Shown here one piece after another: positions 19,249 through 28,156 of a stretch of 64,000 bases of DNA. Numbering within the stretch: the stretch's first letter is position 1; each line of letters starts with the position of its first letter. This DNA comes from an uncultured Rhodospirillaceae bacterium (GTDB lineage: Bacteria > Pseudomonadota > Alphaproteobacteria > Rhodospirillales > Magnetospirillaceae), in the NCBI GenBank assembly GCA_937887565.1, contig CALABS010000013.1, forward strand, positions 1 to 64,000, given 5' to 3'. A model generated the notes under the pieces. It saw only the letters and a list, made by a program, of their open reading frames with translations, did not search any database and was not told the DNA's origin. A program made the translations under genes and the position numbers.

Positions 19249-20082
19249 CTACTTCAGTTCGGCGATCATCCGATCGAGTTCGGCGCGGTCCTCGGACTCG
19301 GCCGGCAGTTGGTCGCGCAACCGCGTCCACAGGGCACGGGCACGGGCGGCATCGCCGCCCTGGACGGCGGCGATGCCGAGGAAATACAGCGCGTCGGGCT
19401 GATCGCCGTCGATGCGGTTGACGTCGGTCATCACCTTGACGAACTCGGCCGGCAGCGGAGCCCCCTGGGGCACGTCGGCGACCAGCAGGCCAGCGTAGTC
19501 CAGCCGCACCTGGGTGTCGCGCGGCATCAGCCTCATGGCCATCTTGTAGGCCTCGATGGCCTGATCGCGCCTGCCCAGCACCCGCAGCGAGCGGCCCATC
19601 ATGGCCCACCCCTTGCCGTCCTCGGGATTGGCCTCCAGCTTGGCGGCCAGCGACGCCACCATGCCCTCGAACAGCGCCGCCTGCTCGGCCATCTCCCGCG
19701 CGGGGTCCTGACGGCCGGCATGGGGAACGTCGGGCAGCCGCGGCGAACCCAGCACGGCATAGAGGCCGAAGGCGGCCACCGGCAGCAACACGGCGACGAC
19801 GGCGGCCGGCGCCAGGATCCGGCGGGGAGCCGCATCGGCGGCCTTGCCGCCGGCCTCGGCGGCGGCCAGCATGCGGCGCTGGATCTCGACCCGGGCGGCG
19901 CCCGCCTGGTCGGCGGTCAGCACACCCCGCTCCAGGTCGCGGTCCAGTTCGGCCAGTTGGTCCTTGTAGACCGCGAGGTCGTAGTCGGCGCGGGCGGCGA
20001 CCTTGGCGCGGCCGCGCAGCAGCGGCACCAGGACGAAGGCCATGGCCAGGGCGGTCATGGCGGCGAAAATGGCCCAGATCAT
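19249..20082 (-). CDS. ccmI: Cytochrome c biogenesis protein CcmI (CycH)
   Basis: A 277-residue membrane protein that holds apocytochrome c for heme ligation with CcmF/CcmH. It has an N-terminal membrane helix (MIWAIFAAMTALAMAFVLVP), a cytoplasmic loop with the YKDQLAELDRDLERGVL motif typical of CcmI, a second helix near residue 95, and a periplasmic TPR part (GWAMMGRSLRVLGRRDQAIEAY; LDYAGLL). ATG 20082 overlaps the ccmH stop (ATGA). Last gene of the ccm operon here. Confidence 0.92.
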   Translation of the reverse strand: MIWAIFAAMTALAMAFVLVPLLRGRAKVAARADYDLAVYKDQLAELDRDLERGVLTADQAGAARVEIQRRMLAAAEAGGKAADAAPRRILAPAAVVAVLLPVAAFGLYAVLGSPRLPDVPHAGRQDPAREMAEQAALFEGMVASLAAKLEANPEDGKGWAMMGRSLRVLGRRDQAIEAYKMAMRLMPRDTQVRLDYAGLLVADVPQGAPLPAEFVKVMTDVNRIDGDQPDALYFLGIAAVQGGDAARARALWTRLRDQLPAESEDRAELDRMIAELK

Positions 20083-20555
20083 TTGCCGGCACCGTCCTTC
20101 AGCAGGGCGTCGAGGCGGCGCTTCTCGTCGGCCGAGAGCGGCGCCGGGGCGATGGTGGCGGCGCGGGCGGCGCGGCGGCCATAGACCCGCCACACCACCG
20201 CCAGCCCGACCACGAACAAGACGAACGGGCCGACCCACAGCACCAGGGTGGTCGCCTTGAACGGCGGATTCAGCAACACGTAGTCGCCGTAGCGGTCGAC
20301 CACGAACTTCATCACCTGGTCATCGCTGTCGCCGGCGGAAATGCGCTCGCGGACGATGATGCGCAGGTCGCGGGCGAGGTCGGCGTTGGAATCCTCGATG
20401 GACTCGCTTTGGCACACCAGGCAGCGCAGGTCCTTGCCGAGGGCATGGGCGCGCTTTTCCAGCGCTGGGTCCTTCAGCATCTCGGACGGCTCGGCGGCCA
20501 GGGCAGGCATGGCCAGGCCCAGCCAGGCGGCGGCGAAAAGGGCGAGAAGTCTCAT
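20079..20555 (-). CDS. ccmH: Cytochrome c maturation thiol reductase CcmH
   Basis: A 158-residue periplasm-facing protein anchored in the inner membrane. It has a signal peptide ending near LAMPALAAEP, the redox motif LRCLVCQS, the DLRIIVRERISAGDSDDQVMKFVVDRYGDYVLLNPP block, and one C-terminal membrane helix. It reduces or presents the CXXCH cysteines of apocytochrome c. The start at 20555 overlaps the ccmG stop. Confidence 0.95.
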   Translation of the reverse strand: MRLLALFAAAWLGLAMPALAAEPSEMLKDPALEKRAHALGKDLRCLVCQSESIEDSNADLARDLRIIVRERISAGDSDDQVMKFVVDRYGDYVLLNPPFKATTLVLWVGPFVLFVVGLAVVWRVYGRRAARAATIAPAPLSADEKRRLDALLKDGAGK

Positions 20556-21094
20556 TTCTGTTCCAGTTCCCGGATGATCGGCAGCAGGATCTTCTCCCAC
20601 GCCTCGGGGGTGACCGGGCCGATATGCTTGTAGCGGATGACGCCCTGCTTATCGACGATGAAGGTCTCGGGGGCGCCGGTGACGCCGAAATCCACCGCCG
20701 TGCGGCCGGGGGGCGGATCGGCGCCGACCCTTTCGTAGGGATCGCCGTTGCGCCGCAGCCACTTGGCGCCCTCGGCCGGGTCGTCGCGCCAGTCGATGCC
20801 GTGGATCGACACGATGCCCTGGCCCTTGATCCAGTTGAGCACCGGATGCTCCTGGACGCAGGCGATGCACCACGAGCCGAAGATGTTGACCATGGACACC
20901 CGCCCCTTGAGGTCGGCGGTGGCGAGGCCGCTGTCGGCCGGCCGGCCGGGCAGCGGCGCCAGGTTCATCTCGGGGACCGGCTTGTCGATGAGGACCGACG
21001 GAATGTCGCGCGGATTGAGCGTCAGGCCGCGCACGAAGAACAGCGCCAGCACACCGAAGACGGCGACCGGAAGCAGGTAGACCAGACGGCGCAT
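20552..21094 (-). CDS. ccmG: Thiol:disulfide interchange protein CcmG/DsbE
   Basis: A 180-residue membrane-tethered thioredoxin-fold protein. It has an N-terminal anchor (LPVAVFGVLALFFVRGL), the active site SWCIACVQEHP, the YGVTGAPETFIVDKQG-type segment (here FGVTGAPETF, with cis-Pro) and IGPVTPEAWE. It keeps apocytochrome cysteines reduced for heme attachment. It sits between ccmF and ccmH with a four-base overlap to ccmH. Confidence 0.95.
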   Translation of the reverse strand: MRRLVYLLPVAVFGVLALFFVRGLTLNPRDIPSVLIDKPVPEMNLAPLPGRPADSGLATADLKGRVSMVNIFGSWCIACVQEHPVLNWIKGQGIVSIHGIDWRDDPAEGAKWLRRNGDPYERVGADPPPGRTAVDFGVTGAPETFIVDKQGVIRYKHIGPVTPEAWEKILLPIIRELEQK

Positions 21095-21107
21095 GCGCTT
21101 CCCTCCC

Positions 21108-23096
21108 CTAGGCCTTGGCCGCCGCCGGGCGGGACCCGCGGGCGCGGGTGGGCGCGCCGACGCGGTGGCGCCGATCCGACAGGCTGACCACCCCGCCGAC
21201 GACCATGATCAGCGCCCCGGCCCACATCCACGGCACCAGCGGATTGAAATACAGCCGCGTCACCCAGCCGCCGCCCTGCGGGTCGGCGTCGCCGATCACC
21301 GCGTAGACGTCGCCCAGGAAGGTGCCGACGATGGCGGCCTCGGTGGTCGGACGCGGCGGCTGGCGGTAGGTGCGCTTCTCGGGAGTCACGGTGGCGAACA
21401 GCTCGCCACCCGTCCTGACCTCGAAGGTGCCCTCGGTGGCCAGGTAGTTTGGCCCCTCGACGTCGCGCACGGCGGCCAGGGTGAAGGCGTAGCCCGACAC
21501 CTCGACGGTGTCGCCCACCTTCATGGTCTGGACCTTTTCCTCCTTCCAGGCCGAGGAGGCGGTCATGCCGGCGATGAAGATGGCCAGCCCGGCATGGGCC
21601 AAGGTCATGCCCCAGGCGGCGCGCGGCAGGGCGAGGGCGCGGCCCAGGGCCTGGGCCGGCGATCGGAACAGGCGGACGCGCTCGGCGAATTCGGCCAGCG
21701 TGCCCAGGAACAGCCAGGTCGCCAGGCCCATGCCGCCGGCCGCCCACCACGGCCCGGCCGAGCCGCCCTGCAGCACCCAGGTGGCGGCGGCCACCGCCGC
21801 CGACAGCGCTACCGCCAGCTTGAGCCGCGACAGCACGCCCGGAAGATCGCCGCGCTTCCAGGCCAAGAGCGGCCCGATCGCCATGGCCAGCACCATGGGC
21901 ACCATGAGCGGCAGGAATACCGAATTGAAGAAGGGCGGGCCCACCGAGACCTTGCCCAGGTCCAGCGCGTCGGCGAACAGTGGATAGAGCGTGCCCAGCA
22001 GCACGGTGCCGGCGCCGGTGGCCATCAGCACGTTGTTGAGCAGCAGCGCGCCCTCGCGCGAGATCGGCGCGAACAGGCCGCCCACCTTCAACGACGGGGC
22101 GCGCACGGCATAGAGCATGAACGAGCCGCCCACCACCACGGTCAGCAGGCCGAGGATGAAGACGCCGCGGCCGGGGTCGCTGGCGAAGGCGTGCACGCTG
22201 GTAATGACGCCCGACCGCACCAGGAAGGTGCCCAGCAGCGACAGGCCGAAGGTGACGATGGCGAGCAGGATGGTCCAGCTCTTCAGCGCGTCGCGCTTTT
22301 CCACCACCACGGCGGAATGCAGGAGCGCGGTGCCGGCCAGCCACGGCATGAACGATGCGTTCTCGACCGGGTCCCAGTACCACCAGCCGCCCCAACCCAG
22401 TTCGTAATAGGCCCACCACGAGCCCAGCACGATGCCGCAGGTCAGGAAGATCCACGCCGCCAGCGTCCACGGCCGCACCCAGCGCGCCCAGGCGGGGTCG
22501 ACCCGGCCCTCGATCAGCGCCGCGATGGCGAAGGAGAAGGCCATGGAGAAGCCCACATAGCCCAGATACAGGAACGGCGGATGGAAGGCCAGGCCGGGGT
22601 CCTGCAGCAGCGGGTTGAGCCCCTGGCCGTTGAAGGGGGCGGGGTCCAGGCGCTCGAACGGATTGGAGGTCAGCAGGATGAACAGCAGGAAGCCCACCGA
22701 CACCATGGCCTGGATCGACAGCGCGCGGGCCTTCAGCCCCGGCGGCAGGTTGCGGCCGAACGCGGTCACCGCCGCCCCGAACAGGGCCAGGATGGTGATC
22801 CACAGCAGCAGCGAGCCCTCGTGGTTGCCCCACACGCCGGTGACCTTGTAGAGCATCGGCTTGTCGGTATGGGAGTTCTGGGCCACGTTCAGCACCGAGA
22901 AGTCCGACACCATGTAGGCATGGGTCAGCGCCGCGAAGGCGACGCCCACGAACAGGAACTGGGCCATGGAGGCCGGGCCCGCCACCGCCATCCAGGCGGC
23001 GTCGCCGCGCTGGGCGCCGGCAAGCGGAACCAGGGACTGCACCACGGCCACGGCCAGGGCGAGGATCAGGGCGAAATGGCCGATCTCGGCGATCAT
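21108..23096 (-). CDS. ccmF: Heme lyase CcmF
   Basis: A 662-residue polytopic membrane protein that transfers heme from holo-CcmE to apocytochrome c. The tryptophan-rich heme-handling motif WGGWWYWDPVENASFMPWL is present, along with GVWGNHEGSLLLWI and conserved periplasmic histidines. Many hydrophobic helices run along the sequence. It lies between ccmE and ccmG, 13 bases before ccmG. Confidence 0.96.
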   Translation of the reverse strand: MIAEIGHFALILALAVAVVQSLVPLAGAQRGDAAWMAVAGPASMAQFLFVGVAFAALTHAYMVSDFSVLNVAQNSHTDKPMLYKVTGVWGNHEGSLLLWITILALFGAAVTAFGRNLPPGLKARALSIQAMVSVGFLLFILLTSNPFERLDPAPFNGQGLNPLLQDPGLAFHPPFLYLGYVGFSMAFSFAIAALIEGRVDPAWARWVRPWTLAAWIFLTCGIVLGSWWAYYELGWGGWWYWDPVENASFMPWLAGTALLHSAVVVEKRDALKSWTILLAIVTFGLSLLGTFLVRSGVITSVHAFASDPGRGVFILGLLTVVVGGSFMLYAVRAPSLKVGGLFAPISREGALLLNNVLMATGAGTVLLGTLYPLFADALDLGKVSVGPPFFNSVFLPLMVPMVLAMAIGPLLAWKRGDLPGVLSRLKLAVALSAAVAAATWVLQGGSAGPWWAAGGMGLATWLFLGTLAEFAERVRLFRSPAQALGRALALPRAAWGMTLAHAGLAIFIAGMTASSAWKEEKVQTMKVGDTVEVSGYAFTLAAVRDVEGPNYLATEGTFEVRTGGELFATVTPEKRTYRQPPRPTTEAAIVGTFLGDVYAVIGDADPQGGGWVTRLYFNPLVPWMWAGALIMVVGGVVSLSDRRHRVGAPTRARGSRPAAAKA

Positions 23097-23113
23097 CGGG
23101 GCTCCGATAGCAA

Positions 23114-23560
23114 CTAGTTCTGGGTGGTGCCGTCGCCCTGCCAGTGGCCGGTCTTCTTCAAGCTCTCGGCCACTTCCTTGGGCATGTAGTTCTCGTCGTG
23201 CTTGGCCAGCACCTCGGCGGCCTGGAAGGTGCCCGCTTCCATGCGGCCCTCGGTGACCACGCCCTGGCCCTCGCGGAACAGGTCGGGCAGGACGCCGGTG
23301 AACACCACCGGGATGGTGTGGGCGCCGTCGGTGACGTCGAACTTCACCGTCGCGCCCTCCTTGACCACGCTGCCTTCGCCGACCAGTCCGCCCAGGCGGA
23401 TGCGGCGCCCCTCGGTCGGGGTCTTGGCGTCGACGATCTCGGACGGGCTGAAGAAGAACACGATGTCCTCGCTGAGCGCCGACAGCACCAGGGCGGCGGC
23501 GGCGCTGACGGCCAGCAGGCCGAGGACGAGGAAATAAAGACGGCGACGCTTGCGGGTCAC
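23114..23560 (-). CDS. ccmE: Cytochrome c-type heme chaperone CcmE
   Basis: A 148-residue periplasmic OB-fold chaperone with a single N-terminal membrane anchor (LYFLVLGLLAVSAAAALVL). The heme-linking motif AKHDENYMP contains the His that covalently binds heme and the following Tyr. The start is a GTG at 23560, with GGAG nine bases upstream, immediately after the ccmD stop. Confidence 0.96.
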   Translation of the reverse strand: MTRKRRRLYFLVLGLLAVSAAAALVLSALSEDIVFFFSPSEIVDAKTPTEGRRIRLGGLVGEGSVVKEGATVKFDVTDGAHTIPVVFTGVLPDLFREGQGVVTEGRMEAGTFQAAEVLAKHDENYMPKEVAESLKKTGHWQGDGTTQN

Positions 23561-23563
23561 GGT

Positions 23564-23755
23564 TCAGGACTCCGGCTGGTTGCGGCGACGGGCGCGGCGA
23601 GTCTGCTGGATGGCGTCGAGGTCCTTCTCGGCGCCGCGGGCGGCCTTCAGCGAAGCCACCAGGAGCGCCACCAGGACGACGGCGGTCAGGATGTAGGTCG
23701 GCCAGATGAAGCCGGCGTAGCCGCCCATGGCCAGGAAGGACTCGAGCATGCTCAT
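23564..23755 (-). CDS. ccmD: Heme exporter accessory protein CcmD
   Basis: A 63-residue protein with one membrane helix (GGYAGFIWPTYILTAVVLVA) followed by a basic cytoplasmic tail rich in Arg. CcmD releases holo-CcmE from CcmC. ATG 23755 overlaps the ccmC stop (ATGA). The size, helix position and place between ccmC and ccmE identify it, though sequence conservation in the family is low. Confidence 0.9.
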   Translation of the reverse strand: MSMLESFLAMGGYAGFIWPTYILTAVVLVALLVASLKAARGAEKDLDAIQQTRRARRRNQPES

Positions 23756-24495
23756 GCCTGGATCTCCGCGCGGCCGGCCGCGTGCACCTGGGCCATGCGG
23801 ATGACCCGCAGCTTCTGGCCGGCGATCTCGGCCCGGGTGCGCAGGATCAGCACCACCACGTAATAGGCCTTGAACGCCACCGCCATCAGGATCAGCGGCA
23901 CCATCATGGTCGAATCGATGGCCGGGCCGCCCATCTTCACCACGCTGGCCGGCTGGTGCAGGGTGTTCCACCAGTCCACCGAGAACTTGATGATGGGGAC
24001 GTTGACCACGCCGACCAGGGCCAGCACGGCGGCCGCCTTCTGGCCGCGCTCGGGGTCGTCGAAGGCGTTGACCAGCGCCATGTAGCCCAGATAGAGGAAC
24101 AACAGGATCAGCATGCTGGTCAGCCGCGCGTCCCACACCCACCAGGTGCCCCACATGGGCTTGCCCCACAGCGCGCCGGTCACCAGGCAGACGAAGGTGA
24201 AGGCGGCGCCCACGGGCGCGGTGGCGCGGGCCAGGAGATCGGCCAGCGGATGCTTCCACACCAGCGCCATGGCGCTGAACACCGCCATGGCGGTATAGCA
24301 GAACAACCCCATCCAGGCGGCAGGCACGTGGATGTACATGATCCGCACCGTCTCGCCCTGCTGGTAGTCGGCCGGCGAGGCGATCAGGCTGAACCACAGC
24401 CCAGCGGCCGTGGTCAGGATGGTGACGCCGACGGCCCAAGGCTGGATCAGCGTGGCGATGCGCATGAAACGCGCGGGATTGGCGAAGCGGTGCAT
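23752..24495 (-). CDS. ccmC: Heme handling protein CcmC
   Basis: A 247-residue inner-membrane protein of the heme-handling family that loads heme onto CcmE. It carries the WGTWWVWDARLTSMLILLF tryptophan-rich motif and periplasmic histidines (YIHVPAAW; LHQPAS) flanked by six or so membrane helices. First gene of the operon ccmC-D-E-F-G-H-I. CcmA and CcmB, the associated ABC exporter, are not upstream here. Confidence 0.95.
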   Translation of the reverse strand: MHRFANPARFMRIATLIQPWAVGVTILTTAAGLWFSLIASPADYQQGETVRIMYIHVPAAWMGLFCYTAMAVFSAMALVWKHPLADLLARATAPVGAAFTFVCLVTGALWGKPMWGTWWVWDARLTSMLILLFLYLGYMALVNAFDDPERGQKAAAVLALVGVVNVPIIKFSVDWWNTLHQPASVVKMGGPAIDSTMMVPLILMAVAFKAYYVVVLILRTRAEIAGQKLRVIRMAQVHAAGRAEIQA

Positions 24496-24703
24496 GCCGG
24501 TACTCTTATCGTCCTTCCACGCTCATTTCCAGCGGAGTCGGAACGCTCCGACGGATAGGCGCCAAATGGGATCATTCCACATTTCGGCACCCGGCGATCT
24601 TGACGGGGGTCATGCTTAACGCGGAATCGTTCCGGCGGGAAATGAACGTTTATTCAGGAATTCACGAAGTCCGCGAGCGGGTGGCGGGCGCCCCGGAACG
24701 GCG

Positions 24704-24733
24704 AAGGCCCCAGCGCTTTCACGCTGGGGCCTT
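24704..24733 (-). terminator. Hairpin downstream of tRNA-Arg
   Basis: A perfect 12-bp stem (AAGGCCCCAGCG with its complement) and six-base loop, four bases past the CCA end of the tRNA. No long T-run follows, but position and strength suggest it stops tRNA transcription. Confidence 0.65.
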
Positions 24734-24736
24734 CAA

Positions 24737-24813
24737 TGGCGCGCCCGGAAGGACTTGAACCTCCAACCTCCAGATTCGTAGTCTGATGCTCTATCCAGTT
24801 GAGCTACGGGCGC
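24737..24813 (-). tRNA. tRNA-Arg (anticodon ACG)
   Basis: A 77-base cloverleaf. The acceptor stem GCGCCCG pairs with CGGGCGC, the D-arm contains AGCTCAACTGGATAGAGC, the anticodon loop is CTACGAA (anticodon ACG), the T-loop is GGTTCAAGTCC, and CCA is encoded. ACG is normally edited to ICG by TadA, which is also in this window (40061), to read CGU, CGC and CGA. Confidence 0.95.
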
Positions 24814-24851
24814 TTCGCGGGCCGCCGGGCGTCCCGGCGGCGAGGACGCGG

Positions 24852-24880
24852 ACCATACACAAACCCCCCAGGCTATGCAA
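24852..24880 (-). promoter_or_regulatory. Candidate tRNA-Arg promoter
   Basis: On the minus strand TTGCAT and TATGGT are separated by 17 bases, about 40 bases before the mature tRNA 5' end. Good spacing and box matches; assigned by eye. Confidence 0.5.
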
Positions 24881-25082
24881 GAGGCGATTTTCACCTCCTT
24901 TCGGGTTGGCCGCCGCCCATTCCCCTACACCGTTTGATACGAATACGGCTTGTGGGGTGCTTGCTGTTTGCGTAAAATCCGCCGACGATTGGCGGGGGCA
25001 AATCCAAAGTCCGAAAATAATGATCCGTTTTGCTACCCGGCGGGTTGACCCTGATCTGGCGAACTAAAGGTAAGCAGTCGCA

Positions 25083-26198
25083 ATGGCCATGAAGAAGACC
25101 CATGCCGCCGCCTTGGGCGCGGTTCTCCTCGCTAGCGGATGTTCGTTCGCCGAGGAGGCGCTGTTCCCCTCTTCCGGGACAGTCGAGACTCAGCCCGCCG
25201 CGGCGACGCCCGCCGCTCCGCCGCCCGCGCTGGGCAACGGCACCTTCGAGCCCCCCGGGGTCACGGCCGGACAGCCGACCGGAACCTTCGTCGGCCAGAA
25301 GGCCAGCTCGCTCCGGGGCGACCTGCAGCAGCTTCAGGCCACGCTGATGCGCCACAACCAGGCGCTCCAGGCCATCCGCAACGACACCGTCCAGGACTCG
25401 CAGCGCTACCACGGCACCGTGGCGGCGGTGAACGCCCGGCTCCAGGTCGGCACCACGCCGGGCAACCCGATCCTGACCCAGCAGTGGAACGCCGCCCAGG
25501 CCGAGCTGGACCGCATCAACGAGGACGTGCTGAAGATGAACCGGCTGTCCAACGAGGTGACCGCCTCGTCGGCCCTGGCCGCCTACCTCCTCGAATCGGT
25601 GCGTGCCGCCCGCCAGCTGTCGGGCGCCGTCGACGAGGACCATCGCCAGCTGCGCATCCTCGAGGACGAGACCAACCGTACCGTGGTGCTGATCGAGCGC
25701 CTGCTGACCGAGCTGTCCGAGGATATCCTGCGCCAGCAGGCCTATATCGCCAACGAGCGCCAGAACCTCAACACTCTGGCGGTGGCCATCAAGAACGGCC
25801 AGCTCTACGGCGGCTCGCTGGCCACCCGCGGCCCGGCCCTGGCCGCCGCCCCGGCCTCGTTCGACATGGGCGCCGCCGCCGGCCCGGCCCTGGCCATGGA
25901 CGACGCGCTGGTGACCATCCGCTTCAACAAGCCCAACACCGACTACGAAGGCATGCTGTACAGCGCGGTCAAGAGCGCGCTGGACCGCCGTCCCGGCGCC
26001 AGCTTCGACGTGGTGGCGGTATCGCCGGCCGGCGCCACCCCCGGCGCCCAGGCGCTGAACGCCACCTCGGCCCGGCGCAACGCCGAATCGGTGGTGCGGT
26101 CGCTGACCAACATGGGGCTGCCCGCCAATCGCATCCGCGTCTCGTCGACCACCTCGGCCGGCAGCCAGACCGGCGAGGTCAAGGTCTTCATCCGCTAA
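25083..26198 (+). CDS. Lipoprotein with coiled-coil and OmpA-like tail, function unknown
   Basis: A 371-residue envelope protein. The signal peptide ends in a lipobox (LLASGC, Cys20), so it should be lipidated. After a Pro/Ala-rich linker, residues about 75-240 are rich in heptad-like helices (DLQQLQATLMRHNQALQAIR; AQAELDRINEDVLKMNRL; VLIERLLTELSEDILRQQAYI), suggesting a long coiled coil. The last 90 residues have alternating strand/helix segments (FDVVAVSPAG; SARRNAESVVRSLTNMGLPA; NRIRVSST; GEVKVFIR) that recall OmpA/SPOR-like peptidoglycan-associated ends, although key OmpA residues are not obvious. It may link outer membrane and cell wall. No named family recognised. It is monocistronic, ending at a strong terminator. 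Confidence 0.8.
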   Translation: MAMKKTHAAALGAVLLASGCSFAEEALFPSSGTVETQPAAATPAAPPPALGNGTFEPPGVTAGQPTGTFVGQKASSLRGDLQQLQATLMRHNQALQAIRNDTVQDSQRYHGTVAAVNARLQVGTTPGNPILTQQWNAAQAELDRINEDVLKMNRLSNEVTASSALAAYLLESVRAARQLSGAVDEDHRQLRILEDETNRTVVLIERLLTELSEDILRQQAYIANERQNLNTLAVAIKNGQLYGGSLATRGPALAAAPASFDMGAAAGPALAMDDALVTIRFNKPNTDYEGMLYSAVKSALDRRPGASFDVVAVSPAGATPGAQALNATSARRNAESVVRSLTNMGLPANRIRVSSTTSAGSQTGEVKVFIR

Positions 26199-26216
26199 GG
26201 CGTCGCCACCGACGAC

Positions 26217-26248
26217 AAGGGCGCCCCGCTTCGGCCGGGCGCCCTTTT
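26217..26248. terminator. Bidirectional terminator
   Basis: AAGGGCGCCC and GGGCGCCCTT pair around a ten-base loop, with TTTT on the plus side. It lies between convergent genes (lipoprotein and MFS exporter) and can serve both. Confidence 0.85.
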
Positions 26249-26258
26249 CCTTTGCGGT

Positions 26259-27452
26259 CTATTCCCTGCCGCGCCCCACCGTCGCGCGGAAAACCACCAG
26301 CGCCGCCACCCCCGCCACCCCGGTGATGGTCGCCATGGAGCGGGCGGAGCCGTCGAAGAAGGCGGCGGTGAGCCAGCCTGCCACGGCGCCGCACACCATC
26401 TGCACGAATCCCACCAGCGCCGAGGCGGCGCCGGCCATGCGCGGATGCGGCCCCAGCGCGCCGGCGGTGGCGTTGGGCAGGGCCAGGCCGGAAAACAGGA
26501 AGAACAGGCTCATGGGCGCCAGCACGGCGGCGAAGGTCTGCACGCCGGCCCAGGCCAGCCCGGCCATGAGCGCGCCGCTGGCGGCGCAGCCCAGCACGCC
26601 GACCCCGACCATGCGGTCCAGCCCGATCCGCGCCGTCAGCCGGCCGGCCAGGAACGCGCCCAGGATGTAGCCGGCGATGACCACCGCGAAACCGAGGCCG
26701 AACCGCGACGGCGGCAGGCCGAGCACGTCGATCAGCACGAAGGACGAGCCCGAGATGAAGGTGAACATGCCGCCGAAGGCCAGGGCCACCGTCAGGCCGT
26801 AGCCCAGCACGGCGCGGTCGCCGACCAGCGCCGCGTAGTTCAGCGCCATGGTGGCCGGCGACAGGGCGTCGGACTCCGGGTGGCGGTTGGTCTCGTCCAG
26901 CAGCCGCCAGATCCCGCCGGCCAGCGCCAGGCCGAACACCGCCAGCACGGCGAAATTGGACCGCCAGCCGAACAGCGAATGCAGCCAGCCGCCCAGGATG
27001 GGCGCCGCGAACGGGGCCAGCGCCATGGCCGAGGCCATGTAGGACAGCACGCGGGCCGCCTCCTCGCGCGGGAAGACGTCGCGCACCACCGCGCGGCCGA
27101 CCACCGGCCCGCAGCAGGCGCCCAGCGCCTGCAGGAAGCGGCCGGCGACCAGGGCGTCCATGGTCGGCGCCAGCATGCAGAAGACGGTGGCGGCGAAATA
27201 GATGGCGGTGCCGGCCAGGATCACCGGCCGCCGGCCGAAACGGTCGGACAGCGGGCCATAGACCGGCATGGCGACGGCGAAACCGACCAGGAAGGCCGAC
27301 AGGGTCAACTGGGTGGCGGCGACGTCGGTGGAGAACGCCCGCGCCATGTCGGGCAGCGAGGCCAGATACAGGTCGGTGGAGATGGGTCCGAACGCCACCA
27401 GGGCGGTCAGCAGCACCTTGACGGTGATCGAATGGGGATCGGACCGGCTCAT
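26259..27452 (-). CDS. Bcr/CflA-family MFS drug exporter
   Basis: A 397-residue twelve-helix major facilitator of the DHA1 drug:proton antiporter type. Diagnostic parts are FGPISTDLYLASLPDM in helix 1, the loop-2 motif GPLSDRFGRRPVIL, the GRFLQALGACCGPVVGRAVVRD helix-4/5 segment (motif C-like), and AAPILGGWL. It likely exports chloramphenicol- or bicyclomycin-like compounds; substrate not known. ATG 27452. Confidence 0.88.
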   Translation of the reverse strand: MSRSDPHSITVKVLLTALVAFGPISTDLYLASLPDMARAFSTDVAATQLTLSAFLVGFAVAMPVYGPLSDRFGRRPVILAGTAIYFAATVFCMLAPTMDALVAGRFLQALGACCGPVVGRAVVRDVFPREEAARVLSYMASAMALAPFAAPILGGWLHSLFGWRSNFAVLAVFGLALAGGIWRLLDETNRHPESDALSPATMALNYAALVGDRAVLGYGLTVALAFGGMFTFISGSSFVLIDVLGLPPSRFGLGFAVVIAGYILGAFLAGRLTARIGLDRMVGVGVLGCAASGALMAGLAWAGVQTFAAVLAPMSLFFLFSGLALPNATAGALGPHPRMAGAASALVGFVQMVCGAVAGWLTAAFFDGSARSMATITGVAGVAALVVFRATVGRGRE

Positions 27453-27469
27453 CGGGCTGTCTTAGCACA

Positions 27470-28156
27470 TCACCCGTAGCGATGCAGCCGGGCCCCGAAC
27501 CGCTTGAGCCACCCCCGCGCCGGCTCGAAACCGGGAAACAGCGTCGCCACCACCGCCCAGAAGGCCGGCGAATGATTGAGCTCGGCCAGATGGGCGACCT
27601 CGTGGGCCACCACATAGGTCAACACCCAGTCGGGTGCCAGCGCCAGACGCCACGAGAAGGCGAGGTCGCCGGCCGCCGAGCAGCTTCCCCACCGCGTCCG
27701 GGTATCCTTCACCGTCAGCCGCCCCGGCTTGCGGCCGATGCGGCCGGCCATCTCGGCGGCCTGGGGGAGAATGACCCGCCGCGCCTCCGCCTTCAGGAAA
27801 TCGGCGACCCGGCGGCCGACGAACTCGGCCTGGCCGGACACCCGGATGGCGCCGTCCTCGATCCACACCCCCCGGCGGCCGGAGGCGACGTGGACGATCT
27901 CGTGCTCGACGCCCAGCACCGGCACCCGCGCCCCCGGCTCGAAGGCGACGCGGCCCGGCAGCCGCGCCAGGCGCTCGGCCAGCCACACCCGATGCTCGAC
28001 GGCGAAGCGCTCGGCGTCGCGCAGGCTGGCCCGCGCCGGCAGCGTCAGCACCGGCCCGGCGGCGGGGTCGATCCGCAGGCTGATGCGCCGCGCCCGCGCC
28101 GAACGCTTGACGGTGATGTCCACCGTCCTGTGGCCGAGGTCGAGCGAAAGGGTCAT
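27470..28156 (-). CDS. YgjP-like zinc metallopeptidase (M48-type HExxH)
   Basis: A 228-residue protein of the YgjP/DUF45 family. The zinc site is HEVAHLAELNHSPAFW (HExxH and downstream His), preceded by the family marker DTRTRWGSCSAAGDLAFSWRL. The N-terminal half is the typical beta-rich domain (RRISLRIDPAAGPVLTLP). No signal peptide. ATG 28156 overlaps the stop of the upstream YcgN-family gene (ATGA). Physiological substrate is unknown. Confidence 0.9.
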   Translation of the reverse strand: MTLSLDLGHRTVDITVKRSARARRISLRIDPAAGPVLTLPARASLRDAERFAVEHRVWLAERLARLPGRVAFEPGARVPVLGVEHEIVHVASGRRGVWIEDGAIRVSGQAEFVGRRVADFLKAEARRVILPQAAEMAGRIGRKPGRLTVKDTRTRWGSCSAAGDLAFSWRLALAPDWVLTYVVAHEVAHLAELNHSPAFWAVVATLFPGFEPARGWLKRFGARLHRYG

